A DNA stretch of 64,000 bases. It comes from Euglena gracilis. Its lineage: Eukaryota > Euglenida > Euglenophyceae > Euglenales. Below are positions 1-12,141 of the stretch, piece by piece. The position numbers and the translations under genes are program-made. Every line of letters begins with the position of its first letter. Within the stretch, counting starts at the first letter, position 1. The notes under the pieces are model-generated. The model was given only the letters and a program-made list of their open reading frames with translations. It made no database searches and was not told the origin of the DNA. The stretch is from the NCBI GenBank assembly GCA_039621445.1, contig CP154955.1:11768241-11832240 (forward strand), in the 5' to 3' direction.

Positions 1-576
1 TCGTGGAGGGGTGGGAAGAGGGCTCGACGATCGCCTCCGCTGCCCCGCCCTGATGAGAACGGACCGGCACTGCTGGGGGGGGGGGTCAAGATAAAAGAAT
101 GGGCAGAGGGGTGTCGAGGCCAAAAGAAAACGGCTGAGAAAGACTGGGGACCCACTAGGCCCAACGGTCCGGCGGACCAACCCATCCCCCAGGTCGATTT
201 TAAAAAAAAAATGTCTTTGGTTCATATCCATTTTCAGACTAACATGTGGAAGACGTCAGCCCCTCACCATTGGCAATTTTTTTGTTGTTCTAGGTGGATG
301 AACAAACGTCCAAAGATTCCAGAAACTTGTCTTTTTTCGTGAAGCCAAGAACTTTTTTGCCAAAATATGGCCAGGGTTCGATGTAAGGAGGGAGTACGGG
401 ATAGAAGATGGGGGGGGGGTCCCCTTGCCGAAGGGGGTCCGGCCTGCGGAACCACCAACGTCCCATCTGACTGCCTTGGTCACTCTCTCCGTCGCTTCAT
501 TCCACGCTCGGCTTCACGCATAACAGTAAACACACACACACACACCCCGACCCCACCCCCCCCCCCCCCAGTGGGG
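1..576. other. no gene seen; homopolymer-rich flank
   Basis: Contains G and C runs (for example near 77-86 and 556-569), a short CA array near 531-545 and A runs. No open frame here has convincing splice sites. It lies just downstream of the terminal exon of the outward-reading minus-strand gene, so part could be 3' untranslated sequence. Confidence 0.5.
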
Positions 577-667
577 TCAGGGGCAGGTGGACAGCCACAC
601 CGCGGCGCCCCCGGCGGGCGGGCCGGTGACGGTCACCACGGTGCCGTCCAGCCAAGTGTGGGCAGGG
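577..667 (-). CDS. candidate terminal exon, outward gene (left copy)
   Basis: On the minus strand a tacag acceptor at 668-672 is followed by a GC-rich open frame of about 30 codons ending in TGA at 577-579. It reads through TWLDGTVVTVTGPPAGGAAV and ends near LSTCP. Trp and Val content and GC-rich third positions look like coding sequence, but no family was recognised. One nucleotide precedes the first full codon, so the upstream exon must end in phase 2; a donor at 940-941 would satisfy this. It may belong to the same gene as the exons at 12-17 kb, but the link across 1.1-7.5 kb is inference. Confidence 0.4.
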
Positions 668-934
668 CTGTACGGGATGGCCAACCCCCCCCCCTTGGTT
701 GCACTACGGCTCCTTGTCGGTTAATGGCCGGCGCCAACTTCAATTCTGGCCCAGTTTGCAATTTGTGCGGTGAATGGCGTACCCTTACCCTTACCCTTAC
801 CAGTGCTCTTGTGTTGCTCCCCCTGACCGGGTGAGCGACTCCGGTGTAATTCCAGCGCTGCGGGGACATACACTCACCTTGTGCGGTTGGTGCGGTTCCC
901 GTGGGTGGTGGGAGGTGATCAACCCCCCACCGAC

Positions 935-1105
935 CCCCCACAGGGGCCCGGGGACTGCCGGCCAGCTCTGGGGGTAGGTGCGGGTGGCCCCTGGCTGCAG
1001 CGGGGCCAGCCCGCTCCCACGGAGTCCGGCGAGCCGCACGTTGCCCGCCGCGATGTCCTCCGGTGTGGGCGGGGAGTAGCGGAGGGGGCGGGGGAAGGCG
1101 GTGGC
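935..1105 (-). CDS. candidate exon, outward gene (left copy)
   Basis: On the minus strand, pyrimidine-rich sequence ending ccaacag precedes a phase-0 frame beginning ATAFPRPLRYSPPTPEDIAA and continuing with NVRLAGLRGSG. The frame is open for 57 codons to a possible GT at 933-934, or to an earlier GT at 940-941 that would leave phase 2 and fit the terminal exon. Third positions are almost all G or C. No domain was recognised. The other minus-strand frames are also partly open, as expected in GC-rich DNA, so the frame choice is tentative. Confidence 0.4.
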
Positions 1106-2225
1106 CTGTTGGAGGGTGAGGCTGGAGGTGGTGGGCCTCAGGTGGGGGGGAGGGGGCGGGCACGGAACCTCGAAATGGAACGGAAAGAAAACACAAAAAA
1201 AAACACAAACCAAAAAACACAAAAAAATAAAACACAAAGCTTGTAAAACATGGGGAAGAAATAAAAAAAACCTTCAGCTTCTGTTCCCCCCAGCTGTCCG
1301 TCTTATCCTCAGCACGGCCTCACTTTTGGAAGGGTCACGGCCAACCATCCCACACCGGAGGCGGCGGGGCACTGCACGGGCTGCCGGCCGTGTCCAGGGC
1401 CAGAGCCGCGGCGGGCGTCGTGGCGGGCCAGGAGGCGGAGAGGGGCCGCAGGGCAGGCACCCCGAGGTGGGCGGCAGCGGGACGGGAGACCGCCAGGGGA
1501 CCCCCCATCCTTGACACGGCGGGTCCATGACAGACCCCCCCCCGTGCCAACCGCACTTTTCCCAGTTTCTTTATGGTATTGTGCCCATGGCACACCCCCC
1601 GAGCCAACTGCACTTTCCCCGAACTTTGGCGCGGCAAGGACAATGGAGGGGGGGGGATGCACCCCCCCCCCTGCCGCCGCCTCCTCCCCTGCTCATTTGC
1701 CGGGGGGCTCATTTGCCCGGGCCACGTTAGCCCCACGGCCAACCACGGCCAAGCAGGGTCCGATTGGAGGGGGGTAACTCTGGGGCCCAAATTGACTCCA
1801 AAAACGGGGGGGGGGGGGCAGGCTGGGACACAGAACGTTTTGGGGCGGGGGTCGGGGAAGTGGACTCTCCCCCAAACTTGCGTGTCAGGTCTCCCCTCGA
1901 AGGGGCTGGATCCGGGCGGCGGAGGGATGACGGGTGTGGAGTCACCGGCGTCCTCCGCGCTGGTCCTGTGGCCCTCCTGAGACGCAAATGGGGGGCGGCG
2001 GGCGGGGAGGCAGGGCTCGATATGGGTTGTCAACATGCAGGGGTCTCCAGGGCTAGGTGGGGAGGGGTCAGATCCCCTTCACGCCCACCGTTGTAGTGTG
2101 TAGGGAAAATCTGACCTAATAATTGATGCCCCTGAAAAATGGTGGGGATGGGGGTTCAATACATGGGCAGGGGGGGTCAGGCTTGGCGTGAGGGGGATCC
2201 ACCCCCCCCTCTTGATCCACCAGGG
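1106..2225. other. no gene supported; G/C-run rich
   Basis: Contains an A-rich block at 1190-1275 and many runs of 7-12 G or C, such as 1648-1656 and 1806-1817. Open frames on both strands are long only because GC-rich sequence has few stops. No consistent splice pair was found. Confidence 0.4.
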
Positions 2226-2390
2226 AATCTGCATCCACTCCATCCACTCCAGTACCTCCATCCACTCTGGCATCTGCATCCACTCTGGATCTACATGCAC
2301 TCCATTCACATCAGTTCGGTACACTCCATGCATCCATTCCAGAACCTGCATCAAACTGCATCCACCCCGTCACCTGCATCCAGCCAGCCA
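2226..2390. repeat. degenerate minisatellite (TCCACTC-based)
   Basis: Tandem, imperfect repeats of a short motif around CATCCACTC and GCATCCACTC. Unit lengths vary between about 9 and 18 bp. Confidence 0.7.
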
Positions 2391-2663
2391 AAATGAACAC
2401 AACAAAAGCCCCAAAAAAATGAAACAAAATTCGACCAAAATGGCTTGAAACGACCTAAGATGACCCCAATAATAATAGTAACAATAATAACCAAGATGAC
2501 ATCGTGCAAAATAACCCAAAAATATAAAGAAAAAAATCACCCAAAAACAAAACCGAAATTGCATAACGACCTGCAATGCCATATTTGATGATGCTGGGTG
2601 ATGCTTGGAAAGGATTTTGGAGTCCAGATGTGGGGTTCCGATGCTGGAGATGCTGCATTTCTT

Positions 2664-2665
<2 letters not shown>

Positions 2666-2706
<41 letters not shown>

Positions 2707-2737
2707 ATATATATATATATATCTATATATATATATA

Positions 2738-2834
<97 letters not shown>

Positions 2835-2840
2835 TATAAT
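2666..2840. repeat. (TA)n microsatellite with TATC interruptions
   Basis: About 175 bp of alternating T and A with a few C interruptions. It borders the hairpin element that follows, so that element appears to sit inside a TA tract. Confidence 0.95.
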
Positions 2841-2841
2841 A

Positions 2842-3098
2842 AACTACTTGGCCCCCCCCCAGGGGGGGGGCAAGTAGTTTATCCAGGGGATCAAAATAGT
2901 TTTTTTGTGTTAATGATGGAATAGGGTTAGGTGCGCGAGTTAGGCTTAGGGTTAGGCCTAACTTATAGACGGGTGTTCGGTGTCCAAGTTAGGCCTAACC
3001 CTAAGCCTAAGTCGCGCACCTAACCCTATTCCATCATTAACAAAAAACACACCAGGGGGGGGCCATGTTGTTTCCCCCCCGGGGGGCCAAGTAGTTTA
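2842..3098. mobile_element. hairpin/MITE-like element with telomere-like inner repeats
   Basis: Outer inverted termini read AAACTACTTGGCCCCCC at the left and its complement at the right (about 3080-3098). A second, near-perfect inverted repeat of about 55 bp lies inside (roughly 2911-3046). Its arms contain AGGGTTAGG-type sequence and GTGCGCGA. The left end carries an extra small hairpin around a C/G run. TA-rich flanks on both sides would suit insertion at TA. No coding capacity is visible, so this would be non-autonomous. The family is unknown. Confidence 0.6.
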
Positions 3099-3105
3099 TA
3101 GCTGC

Positions 3106-3109
<4 letters not shown>

Positions 3110-3152
<43 letters not shown>

Positions 3153-3221
3153 GCATATGCATATACATATACATATATATCTATATATATATATATCTAT
3201 ATATATATATATCTCTATATA

Positions 3222-3305
<84 letters not shown>
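3110..3305. repeat. (ATATAC)n then (TA)n microsatellite
   Basis: A hexanucleotide ATATAC array changes into a pure TA array, about 195 bp in total. Confidence 0.95.
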
Positions 3306-3308
<3 letters not shown>

Positions 3309-3530
3309 AGAATCAAAACCCATTTTCAGATTAATCATCATCATTTCCCTCAAATCTGTCATCTTGCACCTATTTTGGCTTTTCGGATTATTATTTTTTG
3401 CAAATTTGAGGACATTTTTGTGGCAATTTAGGTAAATATTGGCCTAATTCGGTCAATATGAGGAAGTTTGCACATATTGCAACCAAGCAGTTGCTTGGTT
3501 TGCCCACCTTAAACGTGGACACCTTACATA

Positions 3531-3666
3531 CATCAAACTCTGGAACCAGGATGGGATAACACCCAGGGTTTCTGGGACTCTGGGTTCAACCTTCCATACA
3601 TCAAACTCTGGAACCAGGATGGGATAACACCCAGGGTTTCTGGGACTCTGGGTTCAACCCTGAGGT
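3531..3666. repeat. 68-bp tandem duplication
   Basis: Two adjacent, almost identical 68-bp units begin at 3531 and 3599, each starting CATCAAACTCTGGAACCAGG. No gene is associated. Confidence 0.9.
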
Positions 3667-6600
3667 CTCGGAGAGACAGTACCGGAGGTACACCACCAGG
3701 GGCTTCAAGGCGATGCTTGGGGGTGACGGGCGATGCTGGGCGATGCCGAGCCCAAAGGCATGGTTTGCCAGAGGTGTTTGCCTCCCCACCTGGACAGCCT
3801 CTGTGTTTCCCAGAAAGGCATGGTGGCTATTGGAAGAGAACCTTTTCTTGTGAAGCCTGGAGCAACGTTCCCCCCATCCATTGGATTTGAGCGCAGTGAG
3901 ATGATCGTGGTCTGACTGTCCTGACAGGCACTCTTCTTGATTAAGGGCAATCTGCTGGGAAGCAAATCCTGGTGGCTGGAGAGAGCAAAAACGAACGCCC
4001 TCACCGGGGGGATTTTCAATTAGCCTGAGCCCCTTTTGTTGGCCCCATAGTGCTTCCTCGTGGGGGAAATGCAGCATGAGGAAGCCTGGCAAGCATCTTG
4101 TAGTGAAAGCTAAAGAAAAGTTGCCCTGTCCTAGACATGGCAACAACGAGCCGTTGACATGGGGGGGGGGGGGTAACGACACGTTGTGAACAGAATGGGG
4201 CGCGGAATGGAACGGTGCTGTAACCGGACAGCAGTTTGGGTGCAGTTTGACCAACCATTGAACTCAGCTCATCAAATCTGAGAAACTGGTTTGATGGCTC
4301 AGAAAGGTTTTGATTTCCTCCCCAAAAAAATCCAGAAAGGTGGCGGACGCCGTGACAGGGGGTGGGGGAGGGAATGCAACTTTCCTAACCCTGACAGCAC
4401 TCTGGGGAGAGGGAAACGCTGTAATTGCCGAAAGGGCTCCAAAACAGATTGATGGGCGGACATTCGGAACCCCAAGTGTTCGAAACAGAAGCCTTCTTAT
4501 GCTGCGAAGGGCATTTAATTCAGGCAAACCACCTCGGGGAGACAAGGAAACCTCGAGAGCGAGAGTGTGCTCCAGGGAGGGGGCCCGGTATGGCGTCTCT
4601 CCCTTGTGTCACCTTCTTCTCATTTGGGTGCCTTCCAGTGGCACAAGCACTCTCCTCCTTTGGGGGGGGGGGGGCACAGCAGGCAGCCCGAGGCGGGGAG
4701 GGAACGAGAGGAAGTGAGGGGGCATCGGTCCGGGGAATCGCACGGAACTGCCACGGAATGAGGCGAGGGGGACTCTGCAGGCGGCCTGAGTGGGCGGTGT
4801 TCAGTGCCCAACCCGCATCCCCGTATTACAGATGGCCCCTGGCAGGCGATTGTGTCGGCATGAATACCCGATTAACGGGAGTCGGGGGTTCAAAAAAAAC
4901 ACCTTGAAAGGCCAACTGAATTACAAAAAAAATTGAACTACAACAACCACTACAACTAAATTGCAAAAAAAACTGACAAGGATTTCTGGCAGCCTGTGAT
5001 TGCAGATTTGACAATAAAATTCTCTCAGAAAAATATTTCTGCAGTATGCAGTAGAGGTTGATAGTGAATGAAGTTTTATGTCACTGTGGCTGGGTGGGAA
5101 GTGCTACATTTTATTTTACATGTTATTATGATTGTAGGATTTAAAAGCAACCTTGCAGTAAACTGGCAAGAATCAGAAAGATCAGGTCGCTGGGGTTCAA
5201 GTAGTTTTAGTACTCATCTCTCCTCTCTCATCTTTTGCCTCAAATGATTCGGTTTGATTTGCCAGTAAAACCTCAACACCCGCTCACTGTTACACAGTTC
5301 TATTGACAAAGGGTGCCCGTGAAGGCACGGGGGATATATAGAAAGGTGGGAAAGGTGGGAAGTTGGGATTGCCGCAGCTTGACGTTTGGAGGGGTGGGGC
5401 AGGCCCAAAATCACATGTACAGCCGGGGAATTCCATTCGACTGATGGTTTGAGTCAAAATGAGTGAGTGTGAAAGGGTGAAAAAAACACAAACAAGCAGA
5501 GAAAGGGAGAAAAGTGGAAATGTATGGAGATCATGGAACAGGTGTTCTGTGCTTCCAGTTGCAGGGCGGTCCCCAAGTGCATGAGTGTGGGGCAGGTCAG
5601 AGGGTTATTTCAAGCTGGGAGGAAAAGCCGTCGATGACATGAATGATATGGTTAGCCATATACAGGTGTGCAGAAAATGAAATGGTGAATGCAAAAAGTG
5701 AAGTGGGGAGTCTGCACGTCCGCCGAGGTCAAATCCGCCCGAGGTCAAATCTGTGATGTGCTTGCTTTGACCGCTCACTGAGAGAGATGGGTGAACGTTT
5801 TGTGGAACCACAACGCACCTAATATTTCGCATCCCTTTTGAAGTGAAATATTTCAGGATGGTTGCCTGACGTTGCTCGTTGAAATAAGTGATCACAGAGG
5901 TGCAGATCTCAGCATAGAGTAAGGTTGTCACGTGAGTGTCCAAAAAAGAGCACTTTGTCAGGAAAAACACCACCTATCTTGCCTGACTTCGGGCCACAAA
6001 GCATCCAACCGATTGCCTTCTCCATTTGCATCACATTCAGCATAAAACCATGACATAGCAGACTGGACATAACATCATCAACACTCCGGCACTCCATTGG
6101 TGTTGAATAAAAAAAAATTGGTTTCCGCACTAAAATGTAATGGAACAATTGTGCATTCAACCTGATCGACGCGGCGGTGCCTGGCATTGCTGGTGGTGGG
6201 AAATCAGGTTCCAAGGTTTGGAACAAGGACCGGGAGGCTTTGGGCCGAAAACAGCGACGTGCAGGAAACAAGAGATACGGAAAAGGAACGACATCACCCG
6301 ACTTTACATCCAAATGCAGGTGAGCCCATACAATCTTCCAAAAGAGCCAGCCACCAGTGCGTGGTCAGAAGGGGTCCACAAGGGTGTCCTTTTGACCATC
6401 CATGGGATGTGACGGCTTTTTTGCTGACCCCCATGCATGGCCAGATGACACCCATTGCTTTTCGACACGCTGGTATCATCTGGCACGTATTGCCTTTGCT
6501 TCACCAAAATTCCTTCCCTTCAAAAGGTGTAGGCTTTGGCGGCAATGCTCACGAGGGTTAAATGGGGGCTAAATATGATTTGCAAACATAGATGCATACA

Positions 6601-7539
6601 TCTACAGACAGTCATATAGGCAGACAAACATAAAACAAAGACAGAGACAGAGACATCCATCCATCTATCCTTTCTGATATATATAACGAAACGCACTTAA
6701 CAACGTAACCCATTGAAACATCGCTGGTCGGGTTGTGAAGTACGTAGTCGATATGCTGGAAGCTGATGCACTCCCAATATCGAAGTTGGTATGCCTGAAA
6801 AGGAAAAGGAATGAGACTGTGAGAAACAAAAAAAAAAAAAATCTGGGGTTTATGAGACCTTCACATGGCCACCACAGCAGAAGGGTCGCGCCTAACATCG
6901 TCCCAGGTGACTGCAAACTTCGGCAGATACCCAAAAAAAAACAGGCAGACACCCCAGGATTAAAGTGGGGGGGCTCGGCGGCAACCCCCCAGGTGTCCAT
7001 ACAGGTCTCCTCCAGTCCAGGAAAGCGGGTAGCCATGATTTGGACTGTGCAACTCGGCCACGACTGATTTCAGTCATTGATTTCACGATTCATTCCAGAA
7101 GGGGAAAAGAACTTGAGAGAAAAAAAATACTGCTGCATAGGGCGTACCAGAATGCTGGTCAGGTTACAAACTCCAAAAGGTTTGATCTTTGAAAGTTCTT
7201 GAAGCTTCCAGCTCCAGGGGGAAAAAACAGGCAATCCACAGCAAGTCACTTCCATTCCAAATGCAAACAAAAAAATTCAAATTGGAACAACAATCAAGCT
7301 GTATTCCATTTCGTTGCAATTTGTCGGAATGCTGTTCAAACCCGACATTTCCAGCTGAATCTTGGGAAGTTGCTACTGACAATTCAGCGAGTATGAGTCT
7401 GGGTGACAAATTCTGGGGGGGGGGGGCTTACGTGGGCTGTTCAACATGGCAAGTCAGCTGGTACGGGCCCCAGGGTGGCAACTTCCCTTGCCTCGGGGGG
7501 GGGGGAGGGGGCGGAGTAAGTGGCGTGGGCACGGCAGAC
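3667..7539. other. 3.9 kb without a supportable gene
   Basis: Moderately AT-rich sequence with scattered G runs. The longest open frame (minus, 3601-4254) has no splice logic and an ordinary composition. No transposon termini, RNA gene or promoter could be defended. Confidence 0.4.
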
Positions 7540-7716
7540 CGGTAGGGTGGCTGCCGGGCGGTGTGCTCGGCCAGCCCCGCGTCCAGGCTGAGGTGGCGCC
7601 GCCGCCGCTCTTGCAGCCAGGCCGCAGCGTCCAATAGGGGCGGGGGCGGCGGGGGGGGCCCGCGGGGCGGGGGGGGAGGGCCCGCTGGGCCCGGGGACGG
7701 GCCGGGGGAGCCGGAT
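7540..7716 (-). CDS. candidate exon with Pro-rich start, outward gene (left copy)
   Basis: A minus-strand acceptor (gctcag) at 7717-7722 leads into a proline-rich frame and then LDAAAWLQERRRRHLSLDAG, followed by LAEHTARQPPYR. A GT donor lies at 7538-7539. The exon enters and leaves in phase 2. Basic and helical composition differs from the surrounding noncoding DNA. No family was recognised. Its membership in the same gene as the 12-17 kb exons is inferred only from strand, base composition and order. Confidence 0.4.
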
Positions 7717-8059
7717 CTGAGCAGGCGATGGAGGGGCCGGGGGGGGGGGAGGGAGGGTGGCGCAGGTAAGGGTTGCCCCGCCGCCTTAGAATGTGCCTCC
7801 GGCTGCCGGGTCTCAGACCGTTATTGCCAACGTGTGGTGTGGTGAACCAGGCCTCACAAACGCATCAGCAACACACACACACACACACACACATTTGCTG
7901 TCCATATTATACTTCTGGGGTTGGCTGGTGAAATGGGGTCCCTCTACTTGGAGAGTCCAGTGTCTCCTGCACCTGTTCCCTCTGTTCTCACAAATCACAG
8001 AACTCCCGTCACCGCCCACTGCCAAAGCGGTTAGAACTGCCTCGTTACCCCCCGGGATT

Positions 8060-10700
8060 TGAACCACTTTCTCCTTTAATGAAAAAAATCCCTCACTATC
8101 CATCTGTTTTCCCTTTTCCTCATTATGTTTCCTTAGGCCTCTGGGAACCCATCTGAATCCGTGGAGTGGATGGCAGGAACCGCCCTTGGGAGCCTCTGCG
8201 GCCCCCCACCCCTACAGCCAACTCCCCCCCCCCTGCCTCTCCCACCGCCCTCACCGGGGGAGGACCCCGGGGGATCGTCCAGGGGAGGACCAGGGTGGCG
8301 GGTGTGAACGCCCCCGGTGGCCCTGTGGCCGGTACACGACCGCAGGCGGAAAAGGTACAGGAGGAAAGGCCCACGTTCGGCGGCGGCACAGGCGCCTCAA
8401 ATGCCCACCCCAAAACTTTGAAAAAAATGACTTTTTTTTTGCTGCACTCTCTGGTATACCCTGGAGTCCCAGAATTTGTACCCAAAATTTTGGCTTTGGG
8501 GGGGGGGTTTGGGGTTGTTGGGGTTTTTGGGACCCCAAAAAATGCAAAAAACAAAACCCAACCTGCACTGACTTCTGACCCCCCCTGGGACCCCCTTGTT
8601 GGGTGGTGTCCGCCCCCGAGGGAATATACAGTAGTCAGAACTGGACATTCCAGTCCAATCTGGAAGAAATGCCCAAAATTCACCAAATAGCTTCGCCGGG
8701 CGCCAGGTACCAGACATTCTCCCTGCACAACACTATTTTCGGCGGCTGCAAAAAAAAAAAAATGGGGGCCAGACGTTTTGGGCGATCCTAGCGATCAGTT
8801 TTGCACTGCCAGGTTATGAAAGGGCAAGGACAAAACTCTTTGGGGGTTAAAACCACTCAAATATCCCCATAGGGTTATATATTGGTCTTTTGGGGGTTTT
8901 CTTTGGGTTTCTGTCGAAGTCCCTCCTGTAAATCGAATTTTTTTCCTTTGGTTCCTTCAAGACTTAATACATATGACCGCGGCGTGTAGGATTTTCTTCA
9001 TGTCTGATGGCTTCTGAGGCCCTGGGTCGGCCATCGCATGGCAATTCAGTCCAGGGTGGTAGAGTGTTGTTTCTGATCTGGGAGTGATGTCGGTGAAAGA
9101 AAGATTTGCAAGGGATGGGGTGTGGATTCCAACGGTCTATGGGTTTCGGGGGTGATTTTTTTGTATTTTGCGTTGTTCTTATAGGGTTTCAAAAGGTTTT
9201 TCTTATATTGGGGGTTTTGGGGTTACAATATGACAATGGAACCTGCCCTACCCCTTAAAAACCTTGGAGAGGACCTCCTTTGATGTCCACAAAGACGTCC
9301 CCGTCGCAACTGGAAACGACTGTGCTCAAAAGGATCAAATGCAGAACTGCCTACCCCCCCCCCCCCACCCGGGTTAACAAAGTTTTAAAAAAAATCCCTC
9401 ATTATCCCTAAATGTGGTTTTCCTTGTGCCAGAAATTCAGATGGCATCTGAATCCTGGATGTGTCATCCTTAGGAACCTCTGGGAACCCTTGGGAATAAC
9501 AGTTCAGTGGGGGATGACACCCAACAACTACAACTTCCGTCTCTGGCCAACGCTGCCCCCCCCCCCTGAGCAAAGCAGTCAACGCCTCTCCGCCCGCCCC
9601 ACAGCCTCACAGGGGGCAGACCCGAGGGGATCGTCCAGGGGAGGACCCCGGGAGAAGACAGCGTCCCTGGCAGGCCTCTGTGAACGCCCCCGGTGGCCCG
9701 GTGGCAGTCGAACACGACCGTGGGCGGAAAAGATACAGGAGGAAAGGCCAACGTTCGGCGGGCCTCGGCACAGGTGCCTCAAATGCCCCACCCAAAACTT
9801 TGAAAAAAATGACTTTTTTGGTGTGCTGCACTCTCTAGTAAACCCTGGAGTCCCAGCAGAATTTGTACATAGGGGGTTGTTTTTGGGACCCCAAAAATGC
9901 AAAAACAAAACACAACCTTGCACTGACTTCGGATAGCCCCCCTGGGACTCTGTTGGGTGGTCCGCCCCCCGAGGGATACCGTACAATAGTCAGAACTGGA
10001 CATTCCAGAACACAATCTGGAAGAAATGCCCACCCCAAATAGCTTCGCCGGGCGCCAGGTTACCAGACATTCTCCCTGCCAGGCCATTCAGGCACTATTT
10101 TCGGCGCCACTGAGAGGGTGTGTCAAAAAAAAATTGGGCCCAGGCTGGAACGATCAGTTTTGCTTGCTCCCGGCCAGGTTATGCAGGCACTGCCAGGGAC
10201 AAGGGCCCCACAAACTCTTTGGGGGTTTAAACCCCCCAAATATCAGAAACCCGTTTCTTATATTTGGGTGTTGGCCGATTGGCCCAAAGGGTTTCTTATA
10301 TTTGGGGGTTTCTTATATTTGGGTGTCGAAGGCAGGCCCCAAGGGTTTCCTGTAAATCGAATTTTTTTTCCTTTGGTTCCTTCAAGTACTTAATTACATA
10401 TGACCGCGGCGTGTAGGATTTTCTTCATGTCTGATGGCTTCTGAGGCCCTGGAGCGTGTTTATGCTGAATCGGATCATTCCATCAGTCTAGAAGAAAGTG
10501 GTAGCGTGTTGTTTCTGAATCTGGGAGTGATGTCGGTGAAAGAAAGATTCGCAAGGGATGAGGGGTTTCTTATATGTGGATTAGCGTCCAACAGCCTAGG
10601 GGTTTCTTATATTCGGGGGTTTCTTTTATTTGTGTGTTGGCTGGGGGTTTCTTATATTTGGGGGGGGTTACAATCTGAACAAAGAAAACCTGCCCTCCCC
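8060..10700. repeat. imperfect tandem duplication, unit about 1.4 kb
   Basis: Copy 1 (about 8060-9380) and copy 2 (about 9385-10700) share many blocks in the same order. Examples are GGGGATCGTCCAGGGGAGGA (about 8270 and 9618), AAAACTTTGAAAAAAATGAC (8412 and 9795), TGTCTGATGGCTTCTGAGGC (9001 and 10429), and a GGGGTTACAAT block near the ends. Copy 2 carries extra GGGTTTCTTATATTTGGG minisatellite units at 10250-10660. No coding exon was convincing in both copies. Confidence 0.85.
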
Positions 10701-11034
10701 CCTTAAAAAACCTCCTTGGGCCCTACCACCAAACTAAGACCTAAAAACCCCCACCCCAGAGGGGAAAATGATGAAGAAACAAGAGATAAAAACGTGCCAA
10801 AATGGCACAGTGTACAGGGGGAAAAAACATCAGATTTTGGCAAAAAAAATATAAAAATGCCCAAAATACCTTGTTTTATCCCCCGAGGGGGTATTCTTGG
10901 CAATGGGCAATGACACACTAAGCCTTGACTTATAACCTCCCACTTAAAAAAACTCTCAAAACACCCAAGTTGTATCAGCGTTCATATCATTGGTTCCATC
11001 GTTGTTGATTTTTTTTTCATTTGCTCGGACGGGA

Positions 11035-11137
11035 TGCCACAGGCTTCGCCTGAAACAAAAGCCCGGTCCCAGAGCCCGCTGTAGGATCGAGAAGCCCTCC
11101 AGCTGCTGACCACCGCAGGGCCGAGCTGGGTGGCCGG
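11035..11137 (-). CDS. possible exon, outward gene (left copy)
   Basis: A tgcag acceptor at 11138-11142 (minus strand) opens a phase-0 frame containing QLGPAVVSSWRASRSYSGLW and then DRAFVSGEACGIP. Phase 0 fits the donor of the next exon upstream in the gene (12060-12141). A second frame through the same DNA is also open, so coding status is uncertain. The lower limit is approximate; a GT near 11030-11040 is the likely donor. Confidence 0.3.
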
Positions 11138-12059
11138 CTGCATGGCCGGCAGCGTGGAGGGCGGCCCCGGAGGGTGTGGCAGGGCGACCCGTCAGCCCCC
11201 GACCAACCCAAAGATCGAGTGAGTTAAGAGTCCTTGAAAGACGTCTTGGGCTAAGCCCGGTCTGGCTGCGGAGAGAGGGAATGGCCTCCCGTGGGAGGAA
11301 GAGGTTTGTGTGACGAATGTGTGAGGGTATTTTGATACCTGGCCGATCCCCAAGTTCAACGGTATGCAAATTCCGAATTTGGGAATTCCGAATTTGTCCG
11401 TTTCCCAAAAAAAAACACTTCGAAAAGTGAAACTGAGAAAAGAATGGTGTTCGGGAACTCTGTGAACCTTGCACACCGAGGCAAGCTGCAGCAGGTACAC
11501 GGGGCTCCTCTTCAAAACATCCATGGCAGCCAAAGAATTGACATTCGCTATGTGTGTTACAAAACGCTTAAAGGGGGGAGAATGGCAACGGATGGTTCTC
11601 AAGCGCCAATACCAAGCCCGTCAAACGTGACGGCAAACAAAAGGCAGCCCTGTGCAAAGCGGCTGCTCCTTCTGCTGCCGGGAGACTGCGGGACTGTCGG
11701 CCATCAGAGGTTGGGCAACAGCGGGGATGGGCTGCCGCCAGGGAGGGGGTGAGCCGTGACGGCAGCCGAATCACCATTGCTGGGTCGGAGACAGGGCTCT
11801 TTCCCTGCGACTGCGACGGCAGCCACTGCACATCCACCTGTCGCGAAGAGACGGGTGGCAATACCAGCCATCATCCAGAGACAAAGAAGCGTAGTATTGG
11901 TCCTCATCCATCGCTGCAATGGCGTTTCAGGAAATCCTTTTTTCTCGCCCACCCCTGAACGGGACGTGCTGATAAGTCCCACCGAAGTCCCACCAAAGAA
12001 AAGGGGAGGGGAGGCCCAGCACTCCCTGGGCGCGGGGGGAGGGGGGGCGGCACGGGTAC

Positions 12060-12141
12060 GGCCACGCGCAGCGGCAGCGGCAGCGGCATCGGGCGGGGGA
12101 TGGACGGGCTGGCCGCGGTGGTGAACGTCAGCTCCGGGGCG
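12060..12141 (-). CDS. candidate exon, outward gene (left copy)
   Basis: On the minus strand, ccgcctccag is followed by one nucleotide and then 27 codons reading APELTFTTAASPSIPRPMPL and PLPLRVA. A GTACCC donor sits at 12054-12059. The phase-2 start matches the phase-2 end of the exon at 14165-14387, so the two can be joined without frameshift. Third positions are almost all G or C. The Ser/Thr/Pro-rich content suggests a linker rather than a folded domain. Confidence 0.45.

Noticed and set aside
785-800. CCCTTA triplet repeat as a telomere
   Set aside because: Only about three units, and the order CCCTTA is not the CCCTAA telomere repeat.
3601-4254. A 217-codon minus-strand open frame
   Set aside because: Starts within the 68-bp tandem duplication, has ordinary composition, no splice logic and no known motif.
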